A DNA stretch of 46,473 bases from a virus. The position numbers were made by a program, and so were the translations under genes. Of this stretch, positions 20,306 to 27,490 are shown in pieces (positions within the stretch are counted from its first letter, which is position 1; every line of letters starts with the position of its first letter). The DNA is taken from IMG/VR virus record IMGVR_UViG_3300050343_000232, positions 1 through 46,473 of that record. The stretch is one strand, 5' to 3'. The notes under the pieces were generated by a model, which worked only from the letters and a program-made list of their open reading frames with translations, was not told where the DNA came from and searched no databases.

Positions 20306-21912
20306 TTTTTATTCTCTCTTTCATATAGACTGTCAAACACAAGTATACCGAACTTTATAGAATTCGCAATGCAAATACCAACAAATTCAGCACAGGCAGG
20401 AACAACTGCATTTCCTAGTGCTTTGATCTTATTTATTCTGTCTTCTTCATTTTCTATTGTTCTTGGAACAGTTTCCCAAGGCTCTATAAGATATTCTTCT
20501 GTATAGACTCCAGGGTTTTCTGAAAGTTGACCTTTTGGATTTATACCTTTAGCTATTCTTGTTGTGCTTGGTCTACTACTAGAAACTAAGGGTGTTTGCC
20601 ACTTATCTCTTTTCCATTCAATATCAGTAACTTCTGTAAGTTCTTTATCAAATTTTAAAGGACTTAGATAAGGTTTTATTATTTCCCAATCTTCAATACT
20701 TGGATAACTAAAACCTGAAGTATCTCTTCTAAACCAATGTTCAATAGTAGATTTCTTTATACCTTCAGTATTATCAAATAATTGTTTTGCTGAAGTAACA
20801 GTTCTCAAGTAATCTACAAACTCTTCTTGAGTAGGCAAATTATCTCTTCTTACCATTAAATGATCTTTGTATTGTTCAAACAATTCAGGATTTTCTATAA
20901 TCTCAGATATTGCTACTTGGTCAGCTAAAGCAACTTGTATTCTTTGTCCTGAGCTTCTTTTGTCTTTTCCTTGAAGTAGTTTTGTCGCGTGTTTTAAAGC
21001 GTCATTCTTTGAATCAGCTAAGGTTGGAGTTCTCCACATATTGTCGTTGCTATAACCCCAATAGTTAGGTAATCCTAAATCTCCTGCCAATCCGCGGGGA
21101 AACCCATAAGTAGTGATACCCATTGGCTGTTCAATCTTTTCCCAATAAGTTTCGGGTTTCTCTCCCCCATGTCCTGTTCTAGAGTCGATCCATGTTTCCC
21201 TGCTTTCACTGATGGAGCTTGTTTGTTTATCGGCTTCGAGGCCTGACTCGCTCTTGGTGTTGACCACAATTTTGGATTCTCCCTCAAGTTCCCTGTGCTT
21301 TTTCTCTTGCTCTTCTTGGATTTGTCTCCACGATAAAGAGCGTTCTCCAAAGCTTCCCCTGTTCTCGGTTTCAAGTAATCCATAGTGTTCGGAGTTTCCC
21401 ACGATGAATATTCTTTCTCTAAGGTGCGAGGCATTAACCGAGGCTGCTGATACAACTTGCCATTCAACACTATACCCGCTGTCGGAAAGGAAAGAAACAA
21501 CTCTTGCGAAAGCTCCTCCTTTGTTTCCTTGATCGTCTTTGGCTGTGAGGAGTCCTCTGACATTTTCTGCCACAACCCATTTTGGTCTAAGTACGCTAAT
21601 GGCTCTTTCGAATTGATACCATAACATTCCTCGTTCATCTTCTTCACTCATTCCTTTCCTGTTACCTGCGTAACTAAAACTCTGACAAGGGAATCCACCG
21701 ATAAGCATGTCGATAGGTTCCAACTCTTCAAACTTTACTTCGTTAATATCTTTGTTAATAACTTGTGATTTTGGAAATCTTTTTTCTAAAACAGAACAAC
21801 AGTACTCATCAAACTCTACTTGCCATACAGTTTCAGCACCAAAATCGGATAGACCTCTTTCTATTCCTAAATCAAGACCACCAATGCCACTAAATAAACT
21901 ACCTATTTTCAC
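20302..21912 (-). CDS. DNA cytosine-C5 methyltransferase (536 aa)
   Basis: Transfers a methyl group from S-adenosylmethionine to cytosine C5. Motif I F-S-G-I-G-G-L-D-L-G (residues 7-16); motif IV with the catalytic Cys in G-F-P-C-Q-S-F-S (73-80); motif VI E-N-V (116-118); motif VIII R-E-R-I-F (166-170); motif X G-N-A-V-V-P near the C-terminus. The ~250 residues between VIII and X are longer than in minimal enzymes and hold the target-recognition region. No restriction partner is visible, so it is probably an orphan enzyme modifying phage or host DNA. A 190-codon frame is nested in it (21075-21647). It overlaps the adenine methyltransferase gene by ATGA. Confidence 0.95.
   Translation of the reverse strand: MKIGSLFSGIGGLDLGIERGLSDFGAETVWQVEFDEYCCSVLEKRFPKSQVINKDINEVKFEELEPIDMLIGGFPCQSFSYAGNRKGMSEEDERGMLWYQFERAISVLRPKWVVAENVRGLLTAKDDQGNKGGAFARVVSFLSDSGYSVEWQVVSAASVNASHLRERIFIVGNSEHYGLLETENRGSFGERSLSWRQIQEEQEKKHRELEGESKIVVNTKSESGLEADKQTSSISESRETWIDSRTGHGGEKPETYWEKIEQPMGITTYGFPRGLAGDLGLPNYWGYSNDNMWRTPTLADSKNDALKHATKLLQGKDKRSSGQRIQVALADQVAISEIIENPELFEQYKDHLMVRRDNLPTQEEFVDYLRTVTSAKQLFDNTEGIKKSTIEHWFRRDTSGFSYPSIEDWEIIKPYLSPLKFDKELTEVTDIEWKRDKWQTPLVSSSRPSTTRIAKGINPKGQLSENPGVYTEEYLIEPWETVPRTIENEEDRINKIKALGNAVVPACAEFVGICIANSIKFGILVFDSLYERENKK
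21075..21647 (-). CDS. Nested overlapping ORF inside the cytosine methyltransferase gene (190 aa)
   Basis: Same strand, different frame, covering methyltransferase codons about 89-280. A GTG at 21647 has AAAGGA just upstream. The sequence looks like a conserved phage family rather than a random shadow: G-I-V-L-N-G-K-L-Y-Q-Q-P, W-E-T-P-N-T-M-D-Y, N-L-R-E-N, W-S-T-P-R-A-S and, near the end, L-N-S-Q-W-V-S-L-L-M-G-F-P. Proteins with such W-x-T-P and L-N-x-x-W-V-x-x-L-M-G-F-P motifs are commonly linked to phage C5-methyltransferase genes. Function unknown; translation is not proven. Confidence 0.5.
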   Translation of the reverse strand: MKKMNEECYGINSKEPLAYLDQNGLWQKMSEDSSQPKTIKETKEELSQELFLSFPTAGIVLNGKLYQQPRLMPRTLEKEYSSWETPNTMDYLKPRTGEALENALYRGDKSKKSKRKSTGNLRENPKLWSTPRASQASKPINKQAPSVKAGKHGSTLEQDMGERNPKLIGKRLNSQWVSLLMGFPADWQEI

Positions 21913-22445
21913 GATTCATTACCCCATGTATCCCAACCTTCGGTACTATTCCTCGCAAATAGTTCTATTCGAGGAAGGTCTCCGACAAGTTCTATTATTT
22001 TCTCTCTAACTATGTCAGGTTTTTTTGAATGTCTTTCAATAGGACTTTCTATAACACTATGAACTCCTGCACTTAATCTTTTTGGTTTACCTTTAACACC
22101 AATCAAACATATTTCTGCATTAGATCTAGTCCACCTGCCCATGCCCCAAAAGTTTGTATCAGTAGATACTTTGTTCTTTTTTATCCATGTGAACCCATTT
22201 GTTTTATATGTGAAACCCCACGCTTCGAACAAAGGTATCGTTTCTATTAATTTAGGGAATGTTGTCCATAAAAATAAGATACAGTCGTCATCAGCTATAT
22301 CTTTTACAGGTAAATTACAAATATCATCAATAGACATTGTAGGATAATGTCTGACAGCACCGCCTCTGTTTTTAGAGGGATCATCATAAGACCATGGTGG
22401 ATCAGCGTAAATTATTTTATATTTTTTATTTGGAAATTCAATCAT
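21909..22445 (-). CDS. MT-A70-family adenine methyltransferase (178 aa)
   Basis: N6-adenine methyltransferase signature D-P-P-W (residues 15-18) preceded by Y-K-I-I-Y-A. Other landmarks are L-F-L-W-T-T-F-P near 53-60, the aromatic W-G-F-T-Y-K, and a C-terminal P-R-I-E-L-F-A-R-N-S-T-E-G-W-D-T-W-G-N-E, which is typical of phage MT-A70 enzymes. It probably methylates phage DNA against restriction together with the C5 enzyme downstream. A TGTAACC-type promoter lies immediately upstream with its -10 only about 6 bases from the ATG, and no Shine-Dalgarno is seen, so the mRNA may be leaderless. Confidence 0.93.
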   Translation of the reverse strand: MIEFPNKKYKIIYADPPWSYDDPSKNRGGAVRHYPTMSIDDICNLPVKDIADDDCILFLWTTFPKLIETIPLFEAWGFTYKTNGFTWIKKNKVSTDTNFWGMGRWTRSNAEICLIGVKGKPKRLSAGVHSVIESPIERHSKKPDIVREKIIELVGDLPRIELFARNSTEGWDTWGNES

Positions 22446-22447
22446 AC

Positions 22448-22480
22448 TAATTAGACCACTCCAAAGTAAAAAAGGTTACA
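22448..22480 (-). promoter_or_regulatory. Phage promoter, copy 12 (minus strand)
   Basis: On the minus strand, TGTAACC (22480-22474), an 18-base spacer and TCTAA (22455-22451), directly before the MT-A70 ATG. It overlaps the last codons of the upstream lytic gene. Confidence 0.85.
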
Positions 22481-23015
22481 TGTTTTCTTCTTTTTTCCAT
22501 TTTTTCTCCCATTTAATTACATCAGACCAACACCACTCGCTTGAAGACCAATCTCTCCATTGGGTTCGACTATAGATATCTTCTGCAAGTATAGAGGCAA
22601 ATAAAATGTTGTAATAAGGAGTGAATTGTACTTTTTTGAATTCAAAACCAAAATTTGTTTTGGAAGTGGGACCTGTATATGGTTGCCCATGATACAGGAT
22701 TACCCACTCATTCCACCTAGGTAGATCATACTCCTCAGCAACCCAATTCCAGGTCCAAGGAACAAATTGCATAACGCCTGAATCGGAATTGTCATCACGA
22801 TATGCAGTATCTTTTCCCCTGCTTTCGCACCACCCAATTCTTACTGCTGTGTCTATATTTTCGAAGTCAAAGTGTTGAAGATAAAGACTTGAATATTGTT
22901 TCATTTTTTGAGGGATTTCTTCCCTACATTCTAAATGTTTATTGATAAAATCAGTTTCTGTGCCTACTAGGGGTGGCGAAAAACTTGCTAAAAATAGCAT
23001 ACACTCAGCTATCAT
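22476..23015 (-). CDS. Lytic-transglycosylase-like protein (179 aa)
   Basis: ATG with AAAGGAGAAT upstream. The N-terminal ~16 residues are hydrophobic and could be a signal or anchor. The core resembles SLT/lysozyme-like domains: W-C-E-S-R-G-K-D with candidate catalytic Glu64, then D-S-G-V-M-Q-F (78-84) and W-T-W-N. Such enzymes cleave peptidoglycan for lysis or DNA entry. It is the only cell-wall enzyme candidate in the window; no holin is firmly identified. Confidence 0.75.
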   Translation of the reverse strand: MIAECMLFLASFSPPLVGTETDFINKHLECREEIPQKMKQYSSLYLQHFDFENIDTAVRIGWCESRGKDTAYRDDNSDSGVMQFVPWTWNWVAEEYDLPRWNEWVILYHGQPYTGPTSKTNFGFEFKKVQFTPYYNILFASILAEDIYSRTQWRDWSSSEWCWSDVIKWEKKWKKEENM

Positions 23016-23036
23016 ATTCTCCTTTGTTTTTGATAG

Positions 23037-23306
23037 TTAGTCTATAATAAGCATTTCTGCGTCTGCCAAAGCTAGTTTTTTAGACTTACCTGCCCCTGTA
23101 CCGATCAAAGCATAACTTTGTTTAGTACCTACAGATTTAACTTTGAACACATCTGCTTCGTGAGAGCTCATATAAGGGTTCCACCTCACATGTATCATAA
23201 ACTCTCCTTTGTGGATTATCTCATCCTCAAAAGCAGGTGCAGTATCGACATAAGGTATCTCTACCAAAATATCTCCTTCTTCTATCTGATACTTAATTAT
23301 AAACAT
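23037..23306 (-). CDS. Small protein with dsRNA-binding-like C-terminus (89 aa)
   Basis: The C-terminal half reads as two beta strands (F-K-V-K-S-V, S-Y-A-L-I-G) followed by G-A-G-K-S-K-K-L-A-L-A-D-A-E-M-L-I, close to the G-x-G-x-S-K-K-x-A-x3-A signature of helix 2 in dsRNA-binding domains. The ATG at 23306 has no Shine-Dalgarno. An internal ATG (first base 23198) has AAAGGAG and would give a 53-residue form. Divergent from the gene at 23367. The dsRNA-binding idea rests on one motif. Confidence 0.6.
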   Translation of the reverse strand: MFIIKYQIEEGDILVEIPYVDTAPAFEDEIIHKGEFMIHVRWNPYMSSHEADVFKVKSVGTKQSYALIGTGAGKSKKLALADAEMLIID

Positions 23307-23366
23307 AAAATTTGCAATTGTGCAAGGATATGTTAAACTTTTTAATACTAATAGAGGAGAGCAAAT

Positions 23367-24185
23367 TTGGAAAGTAAAACATACACACCAAAAAAATTAA
23401 CAAAAGACGAAATAGTAAGTTTTTTACAACAAGAACCATCCAAAACCAATACAGAATGGGGTAATGAATGGGGAGTTTCAAGAGAAAGAGTTAGACAGTT
23501 TAGACTTAGATTCGGTCTTCCAACAGTTAAAGCTTTTGATCATGAGTTATTCGGTAAAGTTATTGCTGCTTGTGAAAACAGTAATGGAATATTAAACGCA
23601 GGATTATTTACTCATATACCAAACTTTGGAATAAGAACATTAGAAAAATGGATGAAAGAAAATGATGAACTTCGGAGACAAGTAAACAGAGCTTTGAAGT
23701 TAGCTTATCAGAATGCTTACTTCCCTACTACTAAAATGTGTAATTCCTGCGAGACAGTGTTGCCTGTATCAAAATTTTATAAATCAAAATTTGGAAGAGA
23801 TAAACTTATGCTCAAATGCAAAGAGTGTGACATAAAACAAGTTCAGTATTATTACAATAAAAGAAACACTCCTGAAGTAACTGTAGAAGAAAAGAAGTGT
23901 TCTATATATAGAGAAGCAGGAATACTACCTGCAAGTTTTTTTCACAGGTCAAGAAAGACAAGTACAGGACTTCAATACAATTGTATTCATTATGGTAAAG
24001 CGTATTCAAAATGGAAAAATAGATTTGTTAAAGCTAACTCTATAGAAAATGATATGCAAAGAAGAGCTGAACTTAATCTTTTAGGAGATTGGAAGAAAAA
24101 AGCTTATGATGAAGGTCTTATGAATCTTAAAAAAGATTTAGACAATATTCCCACAACAGTAGAGAACCAACAAGTATTCGGCTAG
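23367..24185 (+). CDS. HTH plus tandem zinc-knuckle protein (272 aa)
   Basis: A TTG start is chosen because AGAGGAGAG precedes it. Residues about 28-52 (T-E-W-G-N-E-W-G-V-S-R-E-R-V-R-Q-F-R) look like a helix-turn-helix. Two tandem modules follow: C125-x2-C128 ... C151-x2-C154, and a second copy with the same L-P-x-S-x-F-(Y/H) core in which the second Cys of each pair is Tyr (C178/Y181, C206/Y209). The intact module resembles zinc motifs of phage recombination-endonuclease-type proteins, but no HNH catalytic residues are seen. Probably a DNA-binding regulator. It is the first + strand gene after the minus cassette, and a terminator-like structure follows. Confidence 0.75.
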   Translation: MESKTYTPKKLTKDEIVSFLQQEPSKTNTEWGNEWGVSRERVRQFRLRFGLPTVKAFDHELFGKVIAACENSNGILNAGLFTHIPNFGIRTLEKWMKENDELRRQVNRALKLAYQNAYFPTTKMCNSCETVLPVSKFYKSKFGRDKLMLKCKECDIKQVQYYYNKRNTPEVTVEEKKCSIYREAGILPASFFHRSRKTSTGLQYNCIHYGKAYSKWKNRFVKANSIENDMQRRAELNLLGDWKKKAYDEGLMNLKKDLDNIPTTVENQQVFG

Positions 24186-24213
24186 TATTAATATACTATC
24201 TGATTTGAAAGTG

Positions 24214-24276
24214 GTCGGTGTTTAAAGTTTCACGAAAGTGAAGGTTTTATCAGGACACCGACTATTTTCTTTATTT
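24214..24276 (+). terminator. Nested hairpin with T-rich tail
   Basis: Outer stem GTCGGTGT/ACACCGAC (24214-24221 with 24255-24262) encloses TTCAC-GAAA-GTGAA (24229-24242) and is followed by TATTTTCTTTATTT. It ends the gene at 23367. A second small stem, TAGTAT-TAAT-ATACTA, lies at 24184-24199. Confidence 0.75.
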
Positions 24277-24290
24277 GGGCTATTCCTTAA

Positions 24291-24299
24291 TGTTATAAT
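24291..24299 (+). promoter_or_regulatory. Extended -10 promoter before neck genes
   Basis: TGTTATAAT is a perfect extended -10 (TGnTATAAT), only 6 bases before the ATG at 24306; the -35 is weak. If used, the mRNA would be nearly leaderless. It differs from the TGTAACC class. Confidence 0.5.
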
Positions 24300-24305
24300 T
24301 AATTT

Positions 24306-24653
24306 ATGCCACAATTAACAACAGCTTTATTAAACGAATCAATTAACATAGAAAGACTTTCAGGAACCGAAACACTTGATGACAGAGGTAATATTAGTAC
24401 TGCATTCTCATCAAGTTCTTCAAATGTTCAAGCAAGAGTAGTTTTTTCAGGAGACACTACAGAAGAAAACACTGATGGTTTATTGCAAAATTTAATAACA
24501 TTAAGAATCACTGTTCCTGCTGTTACTGATGTAACAACTAAAGATAGAATCGTATACGATTCAAAAAAATGGAATATTATTGGTGTAAAAAATGTCAAAG
24601 ATAGATTTGGTAATTCATTCTATAAACAGCTAATAGTTCAGAGTGGCTACTAA
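24306..24653 (+). CDS. Head closure / head-tail joining protein (115 aa)
   Basis: Size and pattern fit the SPP1 gp16-like head-tail joining family: an N-terminal I-x-I-E-R-L, a D-D-R-G-N-x-x-T-A-F turn, V-Q-A-R-V, R-I-T-V-P, K-D-R-I-V-Y-D-S-K-K-W-N-I-I-G-V and a C-terminal beta strand. It closes the head below the connector. Overlaps the next gene by one base. Confidence 0.78.
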   Translation: MPQLTTALLNESINIERLSGTETLDDRGNISTAFSSSSSNVQARVVFSGDTTEENTDGLLQNLITLRITVPAVTDVTTKDRIVYDSKKWNIIGVKNVKDRFGNSFYKQLIVQSGY

Positions 24654-25747
24654 TGGCTAAACCAAAGATAAAACAAGCAGTTGTCGGTAGGTCTCTAAGA
24701 AGTTTTAGATTAACAAAAACTCACAGGGCTATGAATAGGTATTTAATATATACAGACTCAGAAATAAATAAATTCGAATTACCAAGAGACTTGAATGATA
24801 CAAGAAACTTTGTTTATACACTTTCTTTAGCACTAGAAGATGCACAAAGTATTTTACCTCTTCCTGTATTTGGAAAACTTAACAGATACAACTTAGCCTT
24901 AGGTAGGTCTATTGGAGACTTCAATGCTTTAAAAAATACTCTTGAAAAGAGAACAGATAGATTTAAGGTTGCAGGTGTAGGAGAAAGAGCTATACGAAGA
25001 GCAGGTGGTAAAGTTGCAGGTAAAGTTATAGGTGTTATTCCCGCAGGTCATAGTTTTTTTGGTAATGTTGGATCTCGTAGTGTTAGGTCTGTTGTTGGTG
25101 CTAATGCAACAATAACTTTAGATAGAATGGTCAAAAAATTAAGACCAGGTGCAGTCTCTACAAGAATGATTGCTAACTTCGATAGAATGAATATGCAATC
25201 TGAAGATAGAGCTGAAGTATTAGCAAAATATATCTTTCAAAAAATAGGAGAAAAAACTCCGCGTGATAGTGATAGACTGATCAACTCTCTTGTAATGAGA
25301 AAAAGAAGATCTAACTCTTCTAGAGATACAGGAGACTATTTGATAAAAATTGGTAATGTAAAACCTATGCCTGATCCAAATGTTCCTTATCCTTGGGTTG
25401 TAGAGTTTGGTATAAATAAAGGCTTTAACAAAGAAACAGGATTCATGGATGCTTTACTTCCTATTCCTAATAGATTCCAATTCTTAAGAAGCGTCACAGG
25501 CCCTAGACCTGATGGAGATACTTTCTTTGGTGGTTATTATAATAACGATAATAGAGGTCCTTTTGACAGGTCAAAGAAGAACACCAATAAAGGTGCTATG
25601 GTTAGAAGAGCGTTATACGAAATATATCACGAGACACCAAAATATAATGTAGAAACATTCCTCGGTGGTAAATTTAGAACTAACCCATTTAAAGAGGCTT
25701 ATGATAACAACAAAATATTTACAGGTCCAATACAGGTAGCTAAGTAA
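24653..25747 (+). CDS. Neck / tail-completion protein, gp10-like C-terminus (364 aa)
   Basis: A basic N-terminal ~190 residues (Arg/Lys-rich, helical) precede a region about 200-260 with K-T-P-R-D-S-D-R-L-I-N-S-L and Y-P-W-V-V-E-F-G-I-N-K-G. That matches the core of HK97 gp10-like proteins (p-x-D-T-G-x-L-x-x-S-I ... Y-A-x-x-V-E-F-G). At 364 residues it is much longer than the usual ~130, so the assignment covers only part of it. Position between head closure and tail terminator supports it. Confidence 0.65.
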   Translation: MAKPKIKQAVVGRSLRSFRLTKTHRAMNRYLIYTDSEINKFELPRDLNDTRNFVYTLSLALEDAQSILPLPVFGKLNRYNLALGRSIGDFNALKNTLEKRTDRFKVAGVGERAIRRAGGKVAGKVIGVIPAGHSFFGNVGSRSVRSVVGANATITLDRMVKKLRPGAVSTRMIANFDRMNMQSEDRAEVLAKYIFQKIGEKTPRDSDRLINSLVMRKRRSNSSRDTGDYLIKIGNVKPMPDPNVPYPWVVEFGINKGFNKETGFMDALLPIPNRFQFLRSVTGPRPDGDTFFGGYYNNDNRGPFDRSKKNTNKGAMVRRALYEIYHETPKYNVETFLGGKFRTNPFKEAYDNNKIFTGPIQVAK

Positions 25748-26196
25748 TGGCAATTAATTTACCAGATTCAGAAGTATTGTTTAGAACTTGGGCTCTAGAT
25801 CAAACTTTAATATCCGATATTGTTGGAACAGGAATAGCTACAAGGCTGCCTTCAAATGCAACACTACCTTTTGCTGTTATATTATTAAATTCAGCAACTG
25901 CAGAAAATATAAATGGTGCCCCTTTATGGTTAGCAAGTATTGATGTAGATTGTTATGCAGGTAAGTATGGATCAGACAACAACAAAGGAACTCCTGATTT
26001 CGCAAAAGCATTTGAATTAGCTAATGCCTTTGTTCGTTGTGCATTTGATTTTCCAGGTAAAAAATACTCAATAACAGGACAAGATGGAAGAGTACATGGG
26101 TTTAATCCAATACAAGGTCCATACAGGATAGATAATACAGACAACGATTTGGCACGCTATACTGTAAATGTAGGTATGTATTATGGAGAAGCGTAA
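25747..26196 (+). CDS. Tail terminator protein (149 aa)
   Basis: Fits DUF3168-like tail terminators in size, order and pattern: an N-terminal helix, R-L-P-S-N-A-T-L-P-F-A-V-I, a central beta strand (S-I-D-V-D-C-Y-A), a long helix and a C-terminal R-Y-T-V-N-V-G-M-Y-Y. It caps the tail tube before joining the head. Overlaps both neighbours. Confidence 0.72.
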   Translation: MAINLPDSEVLFRTWALDQTLISDIVGTGIATRLPSNATLPFAVILLNSATAENINGAPLWLASIDVDCYAGKYGSDNNKGTPDFAKAFELANAFVRCAFDFPGKKYSITGQDGRVHGFNPIQGPYRIDNTDNDLARYTVNVGMYYGEA

Positions 26197-26474
26197 TGAA
26201 AAAAATTAAGTTAAACCCTTACATAAGAGATTTTGACGCTATAAGAGATGAAAAACTCGATCTTATCATTGGAAAAGATTGGGTAGAAGTATCATCTGCC
26301 GATTGGAAAAGGATGAAAGAAGCTGGAACCAAGCAGGGAGATACAATACTTCCAACTTTTATAGAAGAAAAAGAAGGTATGGGAGAAGTAAAAAACTTTA
26401 TCAAAGATGATAAGGAAAAGATGGAAGAGCTTGAACTTGAGGATACCGATTTAGTAATAGAAGAAGAGGAATGA
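26196..26474 (+). CDS. Small acidic protein (92 aa)
   Basis: Overlaps the tail terminator stop. A K-K-I-K-L-N-P start, a central W-K-R-M-K-E helix and an extreme Glu/Asp-rich tail (residues about 65-92). It lies between the tail terminator and tail tube genes; possibly an assembly factor. No family recognised. Confidence 0.65.
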   Translation: MKKIKLNPYIRDFDAIRDEKLDLIIGKDWVEVSSADWKRMKEAGTKQGDTILPTFIEEKEGMGEVKNFIKDDKEKMEELELEDTDLVIEEEE

Positions 26475-26508
26475 CAAGTTCCTCATAAGTTATAGGTAGG
26501 TATAAGTA

Positions 26509-27114
26509 ATGGCACAAAGTATTACAGAGGTTCTTCTCGGAACAGGTAATCTATTTACTGCACTTGAATCAGATTTAAATGGAGGTAGCCCTAGTGCTAC
26601 ATTCCCTGCAAATCCTTCAGCAGGTCCTGATACAACATATTGGACAGATATAGGTTATTCTGAGGGTGGATTCTCATTAGAATATGACAAAACATTTGAA
26701 GATGTTATGGTCGCGGAAGAGATTGATCCGATTAAAACAATCAAGACTGCACAAGAAGTAAGAGTTACAGGCGAACTTGCACAAGCTTCATTGTCTAACT
26801 TAAAGTTAGCAATGGCGGGTGGAACAGTTTCTGCTGATACTCCTTCTTCAGGTTACAGCACATTAGTTCCCCCAACAACAGACTCATTCTTAGAGTATGG
26901 TCTTTTGTTAAGAGTTAACGCTCCAGGAACAGACGAAGCTGGAACAGGAAAAGTTAGGGATATTCATATTCCTAGAGCAGTGAACATTGGGGCTTTCTCA
27001 ATGGTTCATGCTAAAGCACCACAAAAGGTAACAATCACAGTTGAATATAAAGTGTTGAAACCTAATAGTGATGCTCCATTTAGCAACATATTTAAAGTTA
27101 TAGATACTGTTTAA
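26509..27114 (+). CDS. Major tail (tube) protein (201 aa)
   Basis: Location directly before the frameshifted chaperones and size fit a siphovirus tail tube protein. The sequence is beta-rich with W-T-D-I-G-Y-S-E-G-G-F-S-L-E-Y (about 47-60), a helix-rich middle and a C-terminal I-T-V-E-Y-K-V-L. These hexamers stack into the tail tube. Confidence 0.8.
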   Translation: MAQSITEVLLGTGNLFTALESDLNGGSPSATFPANPSAGPDTTYWTDIGYSEGGFSLEYDKTFEDVMVAEEIDPIKTIKTAQEVRVTGELAQASLSNLKLAMAGGTVSADTPSSGYSTLVPPTTDSFLEYGLLLRVNAPGTDEAGTGKVRDIHIPRAVNIGAFSMVHAKAPQKVTITVEYKVLKPNSDAPFSNIFKVIDTV

Positions 27115-27139
27115 TTACAGTTTCTAAGATAGGAGAGTT

Positions 27140-27490
27140 ATGTCAGATTTTATGGATTTCGATAAGGCTTATGAAGAGCTGGTTGAAAAAAAGCTAGAGT
27201 TTAAGGTAGCTGGAAAGAAATATAGTATTCCTGGACAGCTACCAGCTAGTGTGGTTTTAGGTCAGCTTGCAATATTAAACGATGCAGGCGAGCCTGATCC
27301 AAAACAAATAGGTAAATTCTTAGAAGAGCTCCTCGGAGCAGAAATTCTACAGGATATGATGGAGAATAAAGTCTCTTGGAAACAATTGGAAGAGCTACTT
27401 AATTGGTTATTAGTCCAATATGCTGTTATCCCTGACCCGAATGCGGTTGGTGGAGAAGCAGACGATGAGGATCCTGATAGCCCAAAATAA
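27140..27490 (+). CDS. Tail assembly chaperone, short product (gpG-like, 116 aa)
   Basis: Equivalent in position to lambda gpG. It has an acidic C-terminus (E-A-D-D-E-D-P-D-S-P-K) and a helical middle. The last two sense codons, CCA AAA, form a slippery heptamer C-CCA-AAA (27481-27487) immediately before the UAA stop. Most ribosomes should stop here. Confidence 0.88.
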   Translation: MSDFMDFDKAYEELVEKKLEFKVAGKKYSIPGQLPASVVLGQLAILNDAGEPDPKQIGKFLEELLGAEILQDMMENKVSWKQLEELLNWLLVQYAVIPDPNAVGGEADDEDPDSPK

